DNA of 64,000 nt, from positions 434,001-498,000 of the forward strand of contig JAJTEW010000008.1 of NCBI GenBank assembly GCA_021299875.1, given 5' to 3'. Numbering within the stretch: position 1 is the first letter of the stretch; the number at the start of each line of letters is the position of its first letter. This document shows positions 36,889 to 45,185 of the stretch, piece by piece. The position numbers were made by a program, and so were the translations under genes. The notes under the pieces were generated by a model, which ran no database searches, had not been told where the DNA came from, and saw only the letters and a list, made by a program, of their open reading frames with translations. Source of the DNA: Comamonadaceae bacterium (GTDB lineage: Bacteria; Pseudomonadota; Gammaproteobacteria; Burkholderiales; Burkholderiaceae_C).

Positions 36889-38118
36889 TCAGCCGCCACG
36901 CAAGGCCTTGAGAATTTTTTGGCCGCCACGGCCGTTGACTTCCATGCCCAGGCGCTGTTGTTCTGTGCGAACAGCTTGGCGAGATTTGTCACCCAGCATG
37001 CCGTCGATGGGGCCAATATCATGGCCGCGCAGGGTCAGCAGGCCCTGCAACTCGCGTCGTTCGGCCCGCGACAGGCCTGCGTCGTCGGTCGGCCATGGCG
37101 TGGCGAAAGGGCCACCGCCGCGCAAGCGGTCACTCAGGTGGGCAATCGCCAAGCCATAGCTTTCGGCGGCGTTGTAACTGTAGAGCGCATCAAAGTTGCG
37201 CGTCACCAAAAACGCCGGGCCGTTGGCACCGGCCAAGGTCAGCAAGCCCACTGAACCCAAACTTTCTGGCAAGGCCGCACCATCGGTGCGGCGCACGCCA
37301 CGGGCGGTCCATTCAGACACCGGGCGCTTGCTGCGTCGGCCTTCTCCGGCCAAAGAGATGCCCGCTGGCAACTTCACCTCAATGCCCCAAGGCAGGCCAG
37401 TTTGCCAGCCGGCACGGGCTAAAAAGTTGGCGGTCGAACCCAACGCGTCCACGCTGCTGTCCATCAGGTCGGCGCGGCCGTCGCCGTCAAAGTCCACCGC
37501 CAGGCGTTCAAACGTGGTGGGCATGAACTGGGTGTGGCCAAAGGCCCCTGCCCACGAGCCCACCAAGCGCTCGGGGGCGATGTGCCCGGCTTGCAAAATG
37601 CGCAACGCCGCGAAAAACTCACCCCTGAAAAAACTTTGACGCCGCCCGTGGCACGACAAGGTGCCCAGCGCCTGCACCAAAGGGTATTTGCCAAAAGTCT
37701 GGCCAAAATTGCTCTCCACACCCCACACTGCCACCACCGTGGCCGGGTCCACGCCAAAGCGTTGCTCGGCACGCACCAAGGCTTGGCGCTGCTCTGCCAG
37801 TCGCGCCGCACCCTCGGTCACCCGCTCCTCATCGACCAGGGCCGACATGTAATCCCAAATGGCCGTGCGGAATTCGGGCTGGAAATTCAGCTTTTCAATC
37901 ACGCTGAAGTCGGCCTGCAGCCCCACTGTGTGCCGCGCCCAAGTGGCGTCACTCACCTTTCCCGTTCGAGCTGCCGGACGCAACTCGGCCATACAAGCCG
38001 ACAAATCGGTGCTTTGCGCCCAGGCTGAAGGGAGAAGGAAAGAGGCGGCCAACACCGCGCCCCTGGCTGCAGCCCGCACCAAGGCCGTCGTGCATGAATT
38101 GGATGGATCTGAAGTCAT
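36889..38118 (-). CDS. Lytic murein transglycosylase (MltB family)
   Basis: Cleaves peptidoglycan glycan strands with formation of anhydro-MurNAc. About 409 residues. A signal peptide ends near LLPSAWAQS. The SLT domain has VAVWGVESNFG (catalytic Glu), GSWAGAFGHTQFMPTTF and DFDGDGRADL. A C-terminal peptidoglycan-binding domain (LQGLLTLRGHDIGPIDGMLG) follows. No lipobox Cys is seen, so it is soluble periplasmic rather than a lipoprotein. The ATG at 38118 overlaps the stop of the upstream monooxygenase gene. Confidence 0.92.
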   Translation of the reverse strand: MTSDPSNSCTTALVRAAARGAVLAASFLLPSAWAQSTDLSACMAELRPAARTGKVSDATWARHTVGLQADFSVIEKLNFQPEFRTAIWDYMSALVDEERVTEGAARLAEQRQALVRAEQRFGVDPATVVAVWGVESNFGQTFGKYPLVQALGTLSCHGRRQSFFRGEFFAALRILQAGHIAPERLVGSWAGAFGHTQFMPTTFERLAVDFDGDGRADLMDSSVDALGSTANFLARAGWQTGLPWGIEVKLPAGISLAGEGRRSKRPVSEWTARGVRRTDGAALPESLGSVGLLTLAGANGPAFLVTRNFDALYSYNAAESYGLAIAHLSDRLRGGGPFATPWPTDDAGLSRAERRELQGLLTLRGHDIGPIDGMLGDKSRQAVRTEQQRLGMEVNGRGGQKILKALRGG

Positions 38119-39341
38119 GAAGCAACGTCCCTGAAAGTTGATGGACTGCCAGAAATCGACCCACCGCCGTACAACCAAGGCACATCCATCACCCGCTCGC
38201 CCAACAGGCGCATTGACAAGTTGCGCCCCCAAGCCACTGGGCCCGTCGCATGGAAGATGCGGCCATTGCGCATGGCACGCGCTTGCACGCGGGCGTTGCG
38301 TGCCCAGCGCTGCTCGGCATAGGTCTGCAGCCGCTCGGCCACCGTCGCGTCAGCCGCGCTCAGGCACTGCGCCAAGGCCTGCGCGTCCTCGATGGCCATG
38401 CCGGCGCCCTGCGCCAAGAATGGCCTCATGGGGTGCGCCGCGTCGCCCAGCAAAGCCACGCGGCCTTGGGCCATTTGCTTGGGTGCACTCAAGGGCTCTC
38501 GGTCGTGCAGTGTCCACTGCCGCCAAGCAGGCACCGATGCCAAACGCTCGTGTAAATCACGGCCCACCGCGCCCATGGCCTGCATCAGCGCCTGAGTGTG
38601 CCCGACCTTGTCCCATTCTTGGGCTTGGTCTGGCTTAGAGCCTTGCACGATGGCCACCAGATTGAGCCATTGCCCACTGCGCACCGGGTAGTGCACCACA
38701 TGCAGTTGCGGCCCCATCCACACGGTGACCTGGTCGCTGCGCAATTGCGCAGGCAAATCGGCCTGCGCCACCAGCGCCCGATACGCCAGGTGCCCAGTAA
38801 AGCGTGCAGGTGCATCGCCCAACAGCAGTGGGCGTACCGTGCTCCACACGCCATCGGCACCGATCAGGGCGCTGGCCTGCAGGCTGAGACCTTCCGCCGT
38901 GTTCACTTGCAAAGCCGCTTCGCTGGCCTGACAGCCTTGCACGGTCTGCCCCAGCAGCAGGTCCACCCCAATGCTCTGGACCGCCCGGTGCAGCAGACCC
39001 TGCAAATCAGCCCGGTGGACGGTGGCGTAGGGTGCGCCATACCTTGCCTGCACCCGCGCGCCCAAAGTCAGCGTGCCCAGCACCAACCCGGTTAGGGCAT
39101 CACGGGCTTGCAACTGCTCAGGAAAAGCAGCCACCTGCGCCAGCGCCGCTCCCAAGCCCCAGGCCTGCAAAATGCGCGTCACATTCGGCCCGATCTGAAT
39201 GCCCGCGCCCACCTCGCTCAGCTGCGGTGCGCGCTCCAGAAGCTTCACTGGCACGCGGCGCTGCGCACACGCCAAGGCTGCGGCCAAGCCGCCTATGCCG
39301 CCGCCCGCGATCACCACCTGTTTGTGTTTTTGGCTTGTCAT
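38115..39341 (-). CDS. FAD-dependent aromatic-ring monooxygenase
   Basis: Group A flavoprotein hydroxylase of about 408 residues, similar to salicylate or 3-hydroxybenzoate 6-hydroxylases. The FAD dinucleotide motif GGGIGGLAAA is near the N-terminus; IGADGVWSTVR (DG motif) and VALLGDAAHPMRPFLAQGAG (GD motif) follow. Substrate unknown. ATG 39341 is chosen; the 14-residue upstream extension is not conserved-looking. Coupling to a lytic transglycosylase is odd functionally and may only reflect shared transcription. Confidence 0.88.
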   Translation of the reverse strand: MTSQKHKQVVIAGGGIGGLAAALACAQRRVPVKLLERAPQLSEVGAGIQIGPNVTRILQAWGLGAALAQVAAFPEQLQARDALTGLVLGTLTLGARVQARYGAPYATVHRADLQGLLHRAVQSIGVDLLLGQTVQGCQASEAALQVNTAEGLSLQASALIGADGVWSTVRPLLLGDAPARFTGHLAYRALVAQADLPAQLRSDQVTVWMGPQLHVVHYPVRSGQWLNLVAIVQGSKPDQAQEWDKVGHTQALMQAMGAVGRDLHERLASVPAWRQWTLHDREPLSAPKQMAQGRVALLGDAAHPMRPFLAQGAGMAIEDAQALAQCLSAADATVAERLQTYAEQRWARNARVQARAMRNGRIFHATGPVAWGRNLSMRLLGERVMDVPWLYGGGSISGSPSTFRDVAS

Positions 39342-39530
39342 GCTGGGATTGTGCGGCAAGCCCAAGTTTGAAATCTCAACCACGCGATCGAAGGCGTGTG
39401 CTTCAAGCGCCCATCCGCACGGGCATGCCCTGCACCGCTACAAAAACCCCTGTCATGTGTGACCCAGGCAGCCGCGCCGATCTGAAACGCCACAGACAAT
39501 GGCACCATCGGGTAAGCGCCCAGAGCCGTT

Positions 39531-40526
39531 TCAGCGCCCGTTCATAGGATATGAAGGATCGTTGTAGCCCGGTGTAGAGGGATGCCCTGGGGCCACCAGG
39601 CTGTTGACCAAGGCTTCGTCTTCGGCGGTGATCTGCACTTGCAGCGCCCCGGCGTAGTCTTGCCACTGGGCCAAGGTGCGCGGGCCTGCGATCACCGCGC
39701 TCACATGGCGGTTGGCCAACACCCAAGCCGTGGCAAAGTGGGCCAAAGACACACCTTTGCTCTTGCAATGCTGCAACAAAACTTGGGCCACCTGCAGGGA
39801 CTCCTCGCGAAACTCGGTCTCCAAAATACGTTTGTCACCCCTGGCGACGCGGCTGCCCTCTTGCGGTGTTTGACCCGGCGCATATTTGCCCGTGAGCACC
39901 CCGCGAGCAATCGGGCTGTAAGGCACCACGCCCAAACCGTAGTGACCACAAGCCTCCAAAATTTCCACCTCGGGCAAGCGGTTGAGCAGGTTGTAATAAG
40001 GCTGGCAGACCACCGGGCCAGGCATGTTCATCTGGCGTGCCATGTTGACCATCTCGGCAATGCGCCAGCCTCTGAAATTGGAAACGCCCCAATAACGGAT
40101 CTTGCCGTCGCGCAGCAAGGCTTCGATGACCCGCAAAGGCTCCTCCAGGTTCATGCCGTTGTAGTCGCGGTGCAGGTAATAAATGTCCACGTGATCGGTG
40201 TCCAAGCGGTGCAGGCTGTCTTCGCAGGCCCGCAGCATCCAGCTGCGCGAATAGCCTTGCTGGTTGGGCTGGTCCGACATCGGATTCCCGACCTTGCTGG
40301 CCAAGACCCAGGACTGGCGCTGACCCTTGAGGATTTGGCCCACCATCTCCTCAGACTTGCCCCGCGTGTACACGTCCGCGGTGTCGATGAAGTTGCAGCC
40401 TTTTTCGTGCGCATCGGCCACGATGGCGCGCGCATCTTCCAGCGGCGTTTGGTCACCGAACATCATGGTGCCCAAGCAAAGACGAGAGACTTTCAGGGGG
40501 CTTTTGCCCAAGGTGATCAATTGCAT
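39531..40526 (-). CDS. Aldo/keto reductase
   Basis: Complete aldo/keto reductase of about 331 residues, cytosolic, NADPH-dependent by family. The tetrad is visible: Asp and Tyr in NFIDTADVYTRG, Lys in VLASKVGNP, His in IYYLHRDYNG. IAGPRTLAQWQDYAGAL near the C-terminus is the cofactor-binding loop. ATG 40526 has a GGAG 8 bases upstream. The N-terminal half resembles the partial reductase at the left edge, but they are clearly different genes. Substrate unknown. Confidence 0.92.
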   Translation of the reverse strand: MQLITLGKSPLKVSRLCLGTMMFGDQTPLEDARAIVADAHEKGCNFIDTADVYTRGKSEEMVGQILKGQRQSWVLASKVGNPMSDQPNQQGYSRSWMLRACEDSLHRLDTDHVDIYYLHRDYNGMNLEEPLRVIEALLRDGKIRYWGVSNFRGWRIAEMVNMARQMNMPGPVVCQPYYNLLNRLPEVEILEACGHYGLGVVPYSPIARGVLTGKYAPGQTPQEGSRVARGDKRILETEFREESLQVAQVLLQHCKSKGVSLAHFATAWVLANRHVSAVIAGPRTLAQWQDYAGALQVQITAEDEALVNSLVAPGHPSTPGYNDPSYPMNGR

Positions 40527-40635
40527 GTCGAGTTCTCCAAACAAACAGGGATGCCGCAAGCGCCTTGGGCTCTGGTTCTCGGCACACCCAAGATCTTAAC
40601 CATGCGCCTTGTATCGGACTGTCCAAAACGGACAC

Positions 40636-40666
40636 AAAAAAGCCCATGCCTTGTGGGCATGGGCTT
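40636..40666 (-). terminator. Intrinsic terminator after the metallo-hydrolase gene
   Basis: AAGCCCATGCC (40640-40650) pairs perfectly with GGCATGGGCTT (40656-40666); on minus it is followed by a T run. It lies 26 bp past the stop at 40692. Confidence 0.85.
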
Positions 40667-40691
40667 GGGGAAGGTCGCTGCAGCGATGCGC

Positions 40692-41654
40692 TCAGGCCAC
40701 CGGCACAAACTGGTAGCCATTGCCCGAGGGCGTGATGGAACCAAAGGCGGGGAATGGGAAGTGGAAACCACCGGCCACCATTTTTTCTTTGACCAGCATG
40801 TCAAAGATGCGGCGGCGGCTTTGGCGGGCCATCTCTGGGTTCATGTCAAACAGCACGGCCCAATCGGGGTTGCGTGCAAACAAAGATGGCACGTTGGTGA
40901 TGTCGGCCACATAGGCAAACGACTGGCCTTCAGAGCTCGCCGTGAACAAGGTGTGGCCCGGGGTGTGGCCAAAAGCGGCCACCGACTGAATACCGGGGGC
41001 CAATGTGCTGCCGGGCTCGAACTTGACCAACTGGTCAGCTGTCAAACCCGACAAGGCGCGCTTGACGGCCCCAAAGGCACCTTGCATCTGCGCTGGCGCT
41101 GCCGCGATACGGGCTTCGTCCGTCCAGAACGCGTGCTCAGGTGCGGGCACATGCACTCGTGCGTTGGGGTAAACCAAATTGCCGTTTTTAAAGCGCAAAC
41201 CATTGATGTGGTCGCCATGAAAGTGACTGAGTACCACGTTGTTGATGTCTTCAGGCTTGAAACCTGCAGCGGCCAGGTTCCCCAGCAACTTGCCCGTGGT
41301 GGGAGGGCCGTTGTCGGCAAAACCGGTGTCAAACAAATAGCGCTGGTTGCCATTGACCAGCAGGAAAGGGGTAAAAGGAATATCGATGTAATCGGTGGGT
41401 AGATTTTGAGTGGCCAACAGCGCCTTGATTTGGTCGAGCGGCACAGCGGGCACAAACTCCTGACCCAAAGGACGACGCAAGGCACCATCGTTCAGGGCAA
41501 TGACCTCCATGGTCCCCAACTTCATGCGTCGAAAGCCCACCGAAGGCAATTCAGGTGCGCCGAACTGTGGCGTGTTTTGTGACCAGACGGAAGAAAAAGT
41601 CAAGGCAGTGGCACTGGCCAAGCCAGTACCCAGAAAATGGCGGCGATTGAGCAT
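40692..41654 (-). CDS. Tat-exported MBL-fold metallo-hydrolase
   Basis: 320 residues. The N-terminus LNRRHFLGTGLASATALTF is a twin-arginine signal ending near VWSQN. The metallo-beta-lactamase motif is SHFHGDH (His144, His146, Asp148, His149), with later ligands in FGHTPGHT and ADITN. It resembles the quinolone- or lactone-hydrolase-like MBL proteins seen in proteobacteria; the substrate is unknown. It folds with metal in the cytosol and is exported to the periplasm. It appears to be a single-gene unit. Confidence 0.88.
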   Translation of the reverse strand: MLNRRHFLGTGLASATALTFSSVWSQNTPQFGAPELPSVGFRRMKLGTMEVIALNDGALRRPLGQEFVPAVPLDQIKALLATQNLPTDYIDIPFTPFLLVNGNQRYLFDTGFADNGPPTTGKLLGNLAAAGFKPEDINNVVLSHFHGDHINGLRFKNGNLVYPNARVHVPAPEHAFWTDEARIAAAPAQMQGAFGAVKRALSGLTADQLVKFEPGSTLAPGIQSVAAFGHTPGHTLFTASSEGQSFAYVADITNVPSLFARNPDWAVLFDMNPEMARQSRRRIFDMLVKEKMVAGGFHFPFPAFGSITPSGNGYQFVPVA

Positions 41655-41846
41655 GTGTTCTCCAAAAAAGTGCTTCTACCTTACGCTTTACCCGGGCCAG
41701 GCCCCAAACCAAGCCGATTGACCATGGTCTGTGCTCGGACATGCATCGGTGGGTCCAAGATGAGCCCTTGACTCAACTTGGCCCTTTCAAGGCCCTGTGG
41801 AGACAACTCTAAACCACAACCTTAGAGGCACGCACCCCCACAAAAT

Positions 41847-42869
41847 TCAGAGGTAACTGGCTTTGATGGCCGTCATCAGATCAGCGACAAAACGGTTGGC
41901 CACATTGGAGTTCGCGCCAATCCAGCCAAAGCGTTGGGAAGCCGTGGGGCCAGAACCGTAGGTGCGCACACCCCGATCGATTGGCCCCGCCAACAAACCA
42001 TGTGCGGCTTCATCGTAGAACCAAAATTCCAACGGCTGTCCCTCGGCCTTGAGCTGCTCCCCCCATTGGTAAGGCGAAAGCCCCTGCGCCGTTGGATTGA
42101 TTCGAAGACTGCAGCGTTGGGCCGTGCCTGGCGCTGCGCCTTCGGCGGGCTGATTCACCACACAAGGGTCGGTGCGCAGGTGCATCCAGTCGTCTGCCGT
42201 TCTGCCGCCATAGTTGTCGATTTTGCCAAACACCATTTTCAGGGGCACCCGAATCTGATCCGGCATGCCGATGCCGGCCGAAGGCGCCCCTTCAGAAAAC
42301 ACCATCCGGACATGCGCGGGATCCACCACAGCGGCCATGTTCAGCGCCACACTGCCGCCGTTGGACAAGCCATGGATGTAAAGGCGCGTGGTGTCAACGC
42401 GGGTGTTTTGACGAACCCAGTGGTAAGCCCCAAGGGTGGCTTTGAAGATCATGCGCTGGCGCGATTCATTGGTGGCGCCGGTCAAAAACAGCGAAGTACC
42501 ACGGTACTGAAAACCATTCATCTCATAGGCATCAAACAACAAGGTGGCCACACCTCGCGCATTCATCCGGCGAACCATTTCCAGCTCGGCTGAGCCTGGG
42601 CCATTGCCCCCGTGGGCAATGATCATCAAAGGCGGCTTGTCGGCCAGCTTGTCCGCCAAGAATCCTGGCATGGACAATTGAACGGAACGGTGACAGGGAT
42701 CGAACTCGGCCAATGGCCCTTGGACCCGATGAAAGCCTGGTCTGATTTCAAGCAACTGGGCCACGCCCGCGGGCGCTGGACGGCAATCGGATTGAGCTTG
42801 CGCAGCAGTCACCAAGGCCATGGCTGTGATGAGAGTACAGACCCTGAGGCCGTGAAAAGCAAAAGCCAT
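41847..42869 (-). CDS. Secreted alpha/beta hydrolase (dienelactone hydrolase/esterase-like)
   Basis: About 340 residues. The signal peptide is MAFAFHGLRVCTLITAMALV, with cleavage after AQA. The mature part has MIIAHGGNGPG (oxyanion strand), IHGLSNGGSVA (nucleophile Ser), and FYDEAAHGLL (His), consistent with an esterase or dienelactone-hydrolase-like fold. CRPAP and CHRSV cysteines may form a disulfide in the periplasm. ATG 42869 has an AGGAAA upstream. It is the last conserved gene before the island. Confidence 0.8.
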   Translation of the reverse strand: MAFAFHGLRVCTLITAMALVTAAQAQSDCRPAPAGVAQLLEIRPGFHRVQGPLAEFDPCHRSVQLSMPGFLADKLADKPPLMIIAHGGNGPGSAELEMVRRMNARGVATLLFDAYEMNGFQYRGTSLFLTGATNESRQRMIFKATLGAYHWVRQNTRVDTTRLYIHGLSNGGSVALNMAAVVDPAHVRMVFSEGAPSAGIGMPDQIRVPLKMVFGKIDNYGGRTADDWMHLRTDPCVVNQPAEGAAPGTAQRCSLRINPTAQGLSPYQWGEQLKAEGQPLEFWFYDEAAHGLLAGPIDRGVRTYGSGPTASQRFGWIGANSNVANRFVADLMTAIKASYL

Positions 42870-43004
42870 TGAAAAGTTTCCTAGAGTCAGTTGTAAACAC
42901 GCCAAACAGACAGCGGCAATCGGTCAAAGAATACAGCCTGGCCCGATTCAACAAACAGAGATCTGTGATTGTTGAAACCTTGTATGCATTGTTAACACCA
43001 ACAC

Positions 43005-43159
43005 AAACGGCCCCGAAGGGCCGTTTGTGCTTTCAGCGAGGCACCATTGCTTAGGCCGTCACACCCTTGGCGTTCTCCACATACTCTTCAATCTGGTTGA
43101 AGTTCAGGTACTTGTAGATCGCCGCGCCGTCCTTGTTCACGATGCCCATGGCGTCGTGG
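43005..43159. repeat. Left 155-bp direct repeat (copy of acnB 3' end and terminator)
   Basis: Matches 49416-49570 at 154 of 155 bases; the only difference is C at 43045 against G at 49456. It contains the acnB terminator hairpin and the last 34 acnB codons plus stop. The offset is exactly 6411. The copy starts at the foot of the hairpin but lacks the T tract that the right copy has. Confidence 0.97.
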
Positions 43160-43173
43160 TTCATTGTTTTCAT
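43051..43173 (-). pseudogene. acnB 3'-terminal remnant
   Basis: The last 34 acnB codons and TAA are kept in frame. Just outside the repeat, two ATGs (43173 and 43164) happen to be in the same frame, giving a 40-residue ORF that starts MKTMNHDAMG and ends in the AcnB C-terminus. Translation is possible but function unlikely. Confidence 0.85.
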
Positions 43174-43294
43174 ATAAAACCTGAGGCAAGCCAAAACAGG
43201 AAATCCCTGTTCGTTGTTTGTTTGTCCTCTGATAGCATTCCAACACCAGATTCATATTTTTCGAAATCGTATTCCAACCCAACAAACTTCAACC

Positions 43295-44050
43295 ATGACG
43301 CACACACAAGTCTTCGCACCAGGTAACTACCGTTTCGTTCCCGGCGTTTTTCAATACTCGGCAGGCGTTGCAGCGGAGCCTGGATTTCGGATAGAACGTG
43401 TCCGCTTTATGAAGTTTGTTTCGCTGGCTGAGGGATTTCGCCTGATTGAGCAAGTCCTCCAAGCGGCTGGAAGGCCGCTCACTGCGTTATGCGCCTGCGA
43501 ATTGCGTTCCCCGCGCCCGTTTGATGAGGCGGGTTTCGAAGTTTTCAACAAGGAATATGTTGGCACACTTGCACGGTGGGGACTGTTTGATGGAAAAACC
43601 AACCCAGTTGCAAGGAGCAACGTTTGTCCGGAAATTGCGCCACCAGAGGCCCCCGGTTTTTACGCGTTTTCCTACACGGTTGCAGACGCCTATGCTGCAC
43701 CTTCTTTTGTCATTGCCGGCAGCGGCGAAGCCCCTGAAGGCAAGGGCAACTACAAAGATCACATCGTCAACCTCGGCGATATTTCTGCAGAAGGATTGCT
43801 CAACAAAGCACGTTGGGTGCTTGGTGAAATGGAAAACCGGATGCGTGCACTCGGTTTCGGTTGGTCTGACGTCACCGCTTCTCAACTTTACACCGTGCAC
43901 AACATCTTCCCCCTCATGTCAGAGGAGATTGGGCAACGTGGAGCGATGCGTGGGGGTTTGACATGGCATTTAAACCGTCCTCCCGTCGTGGATCTTGAGT
44001 ACGAGATGGATTGCCGTGGTGTGTATTTTGAAAAGGTTCTCGCTGTTTGA
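43295..44050 (+). CDS. RidA-like (YjgF-fold) uncharacterised protein
   Basis: 251 residues from ATG 43295 (MTHTQVFAPGNYRFVPGVF). The C-terminal half reads like a RidA/YjgF domain: IAGSGEAPEG, then GDISAEGLLNKARWVLGEME, then GFGWSDVTASQLYTVHNI. The N-terminal half (CACELRSPRPF) is not recognised and may be a second, diverged copy of the fold. RidA proteins hydrolyse enamines and imines to keto acids; the substrate here is unknown. It is the first gene of the island plus-strand set, 78 bp before the lyase gene. Confidence 0.75.
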   Translation: MTHTQVFAPGNYRFVPGVFQYSAGVAAEPGFRIERVRFMKFVSLAEGFRLIEQVLQAAGRPLTALCACELRSPRPFDEAGFEVFNKEYVGTLARWGLFDGKTNPVARSNVCPEIAPPEAPGFYAFSYTVADAYAAPSFVIAGSGEAPEGKGNYKDHIVNLGDISAEGLLNKARWVLGEMENRMRALGFGWSDVTASQLYTVHNIFPLMSEEIGQRGAMRGGLTWHLNRPPVVDLEYEMDCRGVYFEKVLAV

Positions 44051-44128
44051 TTTTGATACCAGCACCCCACAAATTTCAAATACAAGGTTTGTGGGAAATT
44101 TTGTCTCGGCATGTACCCAGGAAAATAA

Positions 44129-44992
44129 ATGAATACCCTATCCATGAGCGCTCGACTGAGGCAGCTGATCGAACAGGAAGGCCTTTTGCGCATGCCTTGC
44201 GTCTACGACGGTTTGACAGCACGGTTAGCCCAAGAGGCGGGTTTTCCAGCCCTATCCACTTCAGGCAGTGCCATAGCGGCCAGCTTGTTGGGCATGCCAG
44301 ATGTCGGTCTGCTTGGACTGGCTGAAAACGTTCAACATGCCAGCCGTCTCGTGAACGTTCTGGATGTTCCCTTAATCTGCGATGCCGACACCGGTTACGG
44401 CGGCATCCTGAACGCGGTGCGTACCTTGCGCGAATTCGAAGCAGCTGGTGTTGCGGGCATCTACCTAGAGGACCAAGTATTTCCCAAGAAGTGTGGTCAG
44501 CTTCCAACAGATACTGCCGTGGAGCCCATCGATGAGCAATGTCGAAAAATTGAAGCCCTGGCCAAGGCCAAGGTCAGCTCTGATTTCTTCTTGATTGCCC
44601 GCACCGATTCCAAATCCATGCATGGTTTAGACGATGCGGCCTATCGAGGGCGACGTTACCTAGAGGCTGGTGCCGATGCCGTTCTGGTCGTGGGTGCTGA
44701 CAGGGCAGATGAGCTTGAACGTGTGGCAGAGGGAGTGCGTGGACCGCTCATGACGGTGCTCCATGAGCACCCTCCATCTGGCGATCTCGATGACGCATTT
44801 CTTCGCAGTGTTGGATGCGTCATAGCCATCCATTCCGGAGTGCTGCGCTATGCGGTCGTCAAGAAGTTGCGCGAGGTTCTCGCCACCATGCGTCAGGATG
44901 GATCGACTCGTGCCCTGCGTCACGAAATGTGCAACCTAGATGAATACAACAAGGTATTGGGATTAGACGACTGGCTAAAGCTGGAATCCTAA
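44129..44992 (+). CDS. Isocitrate lyase/PEP mutase-family carbon-carbon lyase
   Basis: 287 residues of the ICL/PEPM superfamily. VYDGLTARLAQEAGFPALSTSGSA forms the first strand region, DADTGYGG is at 85-92 and EDQVFPKKCG at 114-123. The catalytic Cys loop reads KKCGQL instead of the KKCGH/KRCGH of isocitrate, methylisocitrate and 2,3-dimethylmalate lyases. The Cys favours a lyase over an oxaloacetate decarboxylase or PEP mutase. Likely cleaves a substituted malate to pyruvate (or glyoxylate) plus an acid; which one is not readable. It neighbours a LeuCD-type hydratase pair that could make such a malate. Confidence 0.85.
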   Translation: MNTLSMSARLRQLIEQEGLLRMPCVYDGLTARLAQEAGFPALSTSGSAIAASLLGMPDVGLLGLAENVQHASRLVNVLDVPLICDADTGYGGILNAVRTLREFEAAGVAGIYLEDQVFPKKCGQLPTDTAVEPIDEQCRKIEALAKAKVSSDFFLIARTDSKSMHGLDDAAYRGRRYLEAGADAVLVVGADRADELERVAEGVRGPLMTVLHEHPPSGDLDDAFLRSVGCVIAIHSGVLRYAVVKKLREVLATMRQDGSTRALRHEMCNLDEYNKVLGLDDWLKLES

Positions 44993-45185
44993 AAAGGTAC
45001 GCGCAAAAAGAGAATGCTTTTTGAGCAAACTACAACAGAATGAATTTCGAGGCCAACCCTTAATTTTAAAAATCATCCAAAATTATTAAAGTCCTTCACT
45101 TGTTTTTTTCATGAAACAGGATAGGATAATTTTTGTTAAATGCTCAAAAAACAGCTCTACGGATTTATCAACAAAGGACTTTGAA

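Noticed and set aside
39582..41402. 606-codon plus-strand frame across two minus-strand genes
   Set aside because: It runs antisense through a recognisable aldo/keto reductase and an MBL-fold protein and has no recognisable domains.
43005..43159. 155-bp direct repeat as an insertion-sequence target-site duplication
   Set aside because: IS target duplications are 2-14 bp, the unit is a gene 3' end, and no transposase lies inside.
44993..45185. Gap before the TctC gene as a possible small RNA or riboswitch
   Set aside because: AT-rich with no stable paired structure visible; probably just promoter DNA.
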